Part shown: positions 63,187 to 64,000 of the stretch, piece by piece
Position numbering within the stretch: the first letter of the stretch is position 1
Layout: every line of letters begins with the position of its first letter
From: Alitta virens
Lineage: Eukaryota; Annelida; Polychaeta; Phyllodocida; Nereididae
Assembly (NCBI GenBank): GCA_932294295.1
Contig: OW028573.1
Location: 3,048,001-3,112,000 of the forward strand
Length of the DNA: 64,000 nucleotides
Direction: 5' to 3'
Made by a program: the position numbers and the translations under genes
Notes under the pieces: model-generated
Database searches by the model: none
Told to the model about the DNA's origin: nothing
What the model saw: only the letters and a program-made list of their open reading frames with translations

Positions 63187-64000
63187 CTAGTTGGTGATGC
63201 CCTGGTCATTGACATTTACTCCACAGAAATCCCCGTAGCCGTAGAGGGCACCATTGGCATATTCACCCACAGGGGGGTTGCGAGATCCGGGGGAACAGGG
63301 TTGAACATAGCTGATTCCATTTGAGCAGATGACGAAACTCCTCTCATCATTATAGTACAGGCCATCAGAGCTACATTGTCCTGAAAGAAAACACAAGAAA
63401 TAGTACTCTGTTGTTGACCCATGACATAAACATGCAAGCAATGATGCTCTGCTCTTTTCAAAGATAATAATTGGAATTTGGAAAGTGAAGATTAACATTT
63501 AACGATTTAAAGATTGTTGAAAATGACTGCCTTTATTTGAAGAGTGGAACCATCATGTTAAAATGAGAAGGTACTTAGATACGCTTATTAATGGAAGATA
63601 CACTTGTTTTTTTAACTTCAAATGTAACAGACAAGTTAAATTAATCAGATGAATGAACAAATGTACTTTACGGTTGTTGATAAACAGTGTTATTGAATTG
63701 TTTTTCGTTTCTGCGCAAAATGTTGTCTGAAAGCCAACTGTCTTCACCTCTGACAAAATCCACAGCAACATGAGATGCTGTTTTGGTTTATTTGAAATGG
63801 AATATTGAAGTTTGACTTACCTGGGAAGGCTCCGTAGAAGTAGAATCTTTGAGGATAGAAATCAGGGTAATAGAATCTGTAGCCGAAATATGCCCCAGCA
63901 TAAGGCATGTATTTGTATCCATGAAGGTTGGCGTGTTGGAGGAGTTCATCATCGGAGTATGCGCTGTAATAGTATGGGTTGTAGTAAGGTTGGTAATAGC
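63187..64000 (-). CDS. Secreted Tyr-rich protein with C-terminal 4-Cys domain, cluster gene E (5' end outside window)
   Basis: Paralogue of gene D. Exon 2 is 63380-63187. Exon 1 runs from 63821 up to the window edge; its start codon and signal peptide lie beyond, at about 64055 by alignment. Visible changes relative to D are few: NAY to SAY in the Tyr-rich part, CAPGS to CSPGS, and VGKY to VGEY in the 4-Cys domain. Reading frame, splice sites, four cysteines and polyadenylation signal are all intact, so this is a functional-looking duplicate and not a pseudogene. Whether further copies continue to the right cannot be seen. Confidence 0.85.

Larger units (their letters stand above)
62902..64000 (-). 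repeat. Tandem duplication unit, copy 2 (gene E), cut by window edge
   Basis: Aligns to 58222 onward. In the intron I count roughly 15-20 differences plus a four-base insertion over about 435 bases. Confidence 0.8.

Overview
The window is animal nuclear DNA. Genes are split by GT-AG introns, single-copy metazoan housekeeping genes sit beside a tandem family of small secreted proteins, and the spacer is AT-rich with microsatellites and tRNA-derived SINEs. I infer an invertebrate, most likely a lophotrochozoan such as a mollusc. That placement rests on the general character of the secreted proteins and is not proven by the sequence.

Left part (1-25.9 kb, minus strand): a seven-coding-exon short-chain dehydrogenase of the RDH11-14 type (1163-4877) with an unusual Pro6 plus Lys/Glu-rich tail of about 80 residues. 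An acceptor immediately before the ATG implies a non-coding first exon. The best candidate is a CpG-rich block with a strong minus-strand donor near 25.58 kb, which would make 4.9-25.6 kb a roughly 20.7 kb first intron. That interval holds no convincing gene but many CAG/CTG runs, CAGA repeats and two dense clusters of AGGTCA nuclear-receptor half-sites. An antisense ankyrin-like gene remnant lies in a smaller intron of the same gene.

Middle part (27.5-35.5 kb, plus strand): two complete housekeeping genes. One is nuclear-type uracil-DNA glycosylase (five coding exons, 268 aa). The other is an ALDH9A1-type 4-trimethylaminobutyraldehyde dehydrogenase (nine coding exons, 518 aa) with a basic, presequence-like N-terminus.

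Right part (36.3-64.0 kb, minus strand): five paralogous two-exon genes, the last cut by the window edge. Exon 1 codes for a signal peptide plus a variable, mostly Tyr-rich segment. Exon 2 always starts in phase 1, two codons before the first Cys, and codes for one small domain with invariant spacing C-x15-C-x9-C-x23-C. The four complete copies have a TATA box, and three have a TCAGT/TCATT-like initiator at the expected distance. The last two genes are a recent tandem duplication about 4.7 kb apart. The cluster looks like an extracellular-matrix, cuticle, shell, mucus or adhesive protein family, and it is the most interesting system in the window.

Between genes lie two SINE copies with apparent target-site duplications, a truncated third, weaker tRNA-like fragments, a possible MITE pair, a GATA-type microsatellite array and a possible small membrane-protein ORF at 51.27-51.57 kb. 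Exon boundaries were read by eye from splice consensus and checked by reading-frame continuity. Each complete gene model sums to a multiple of three.
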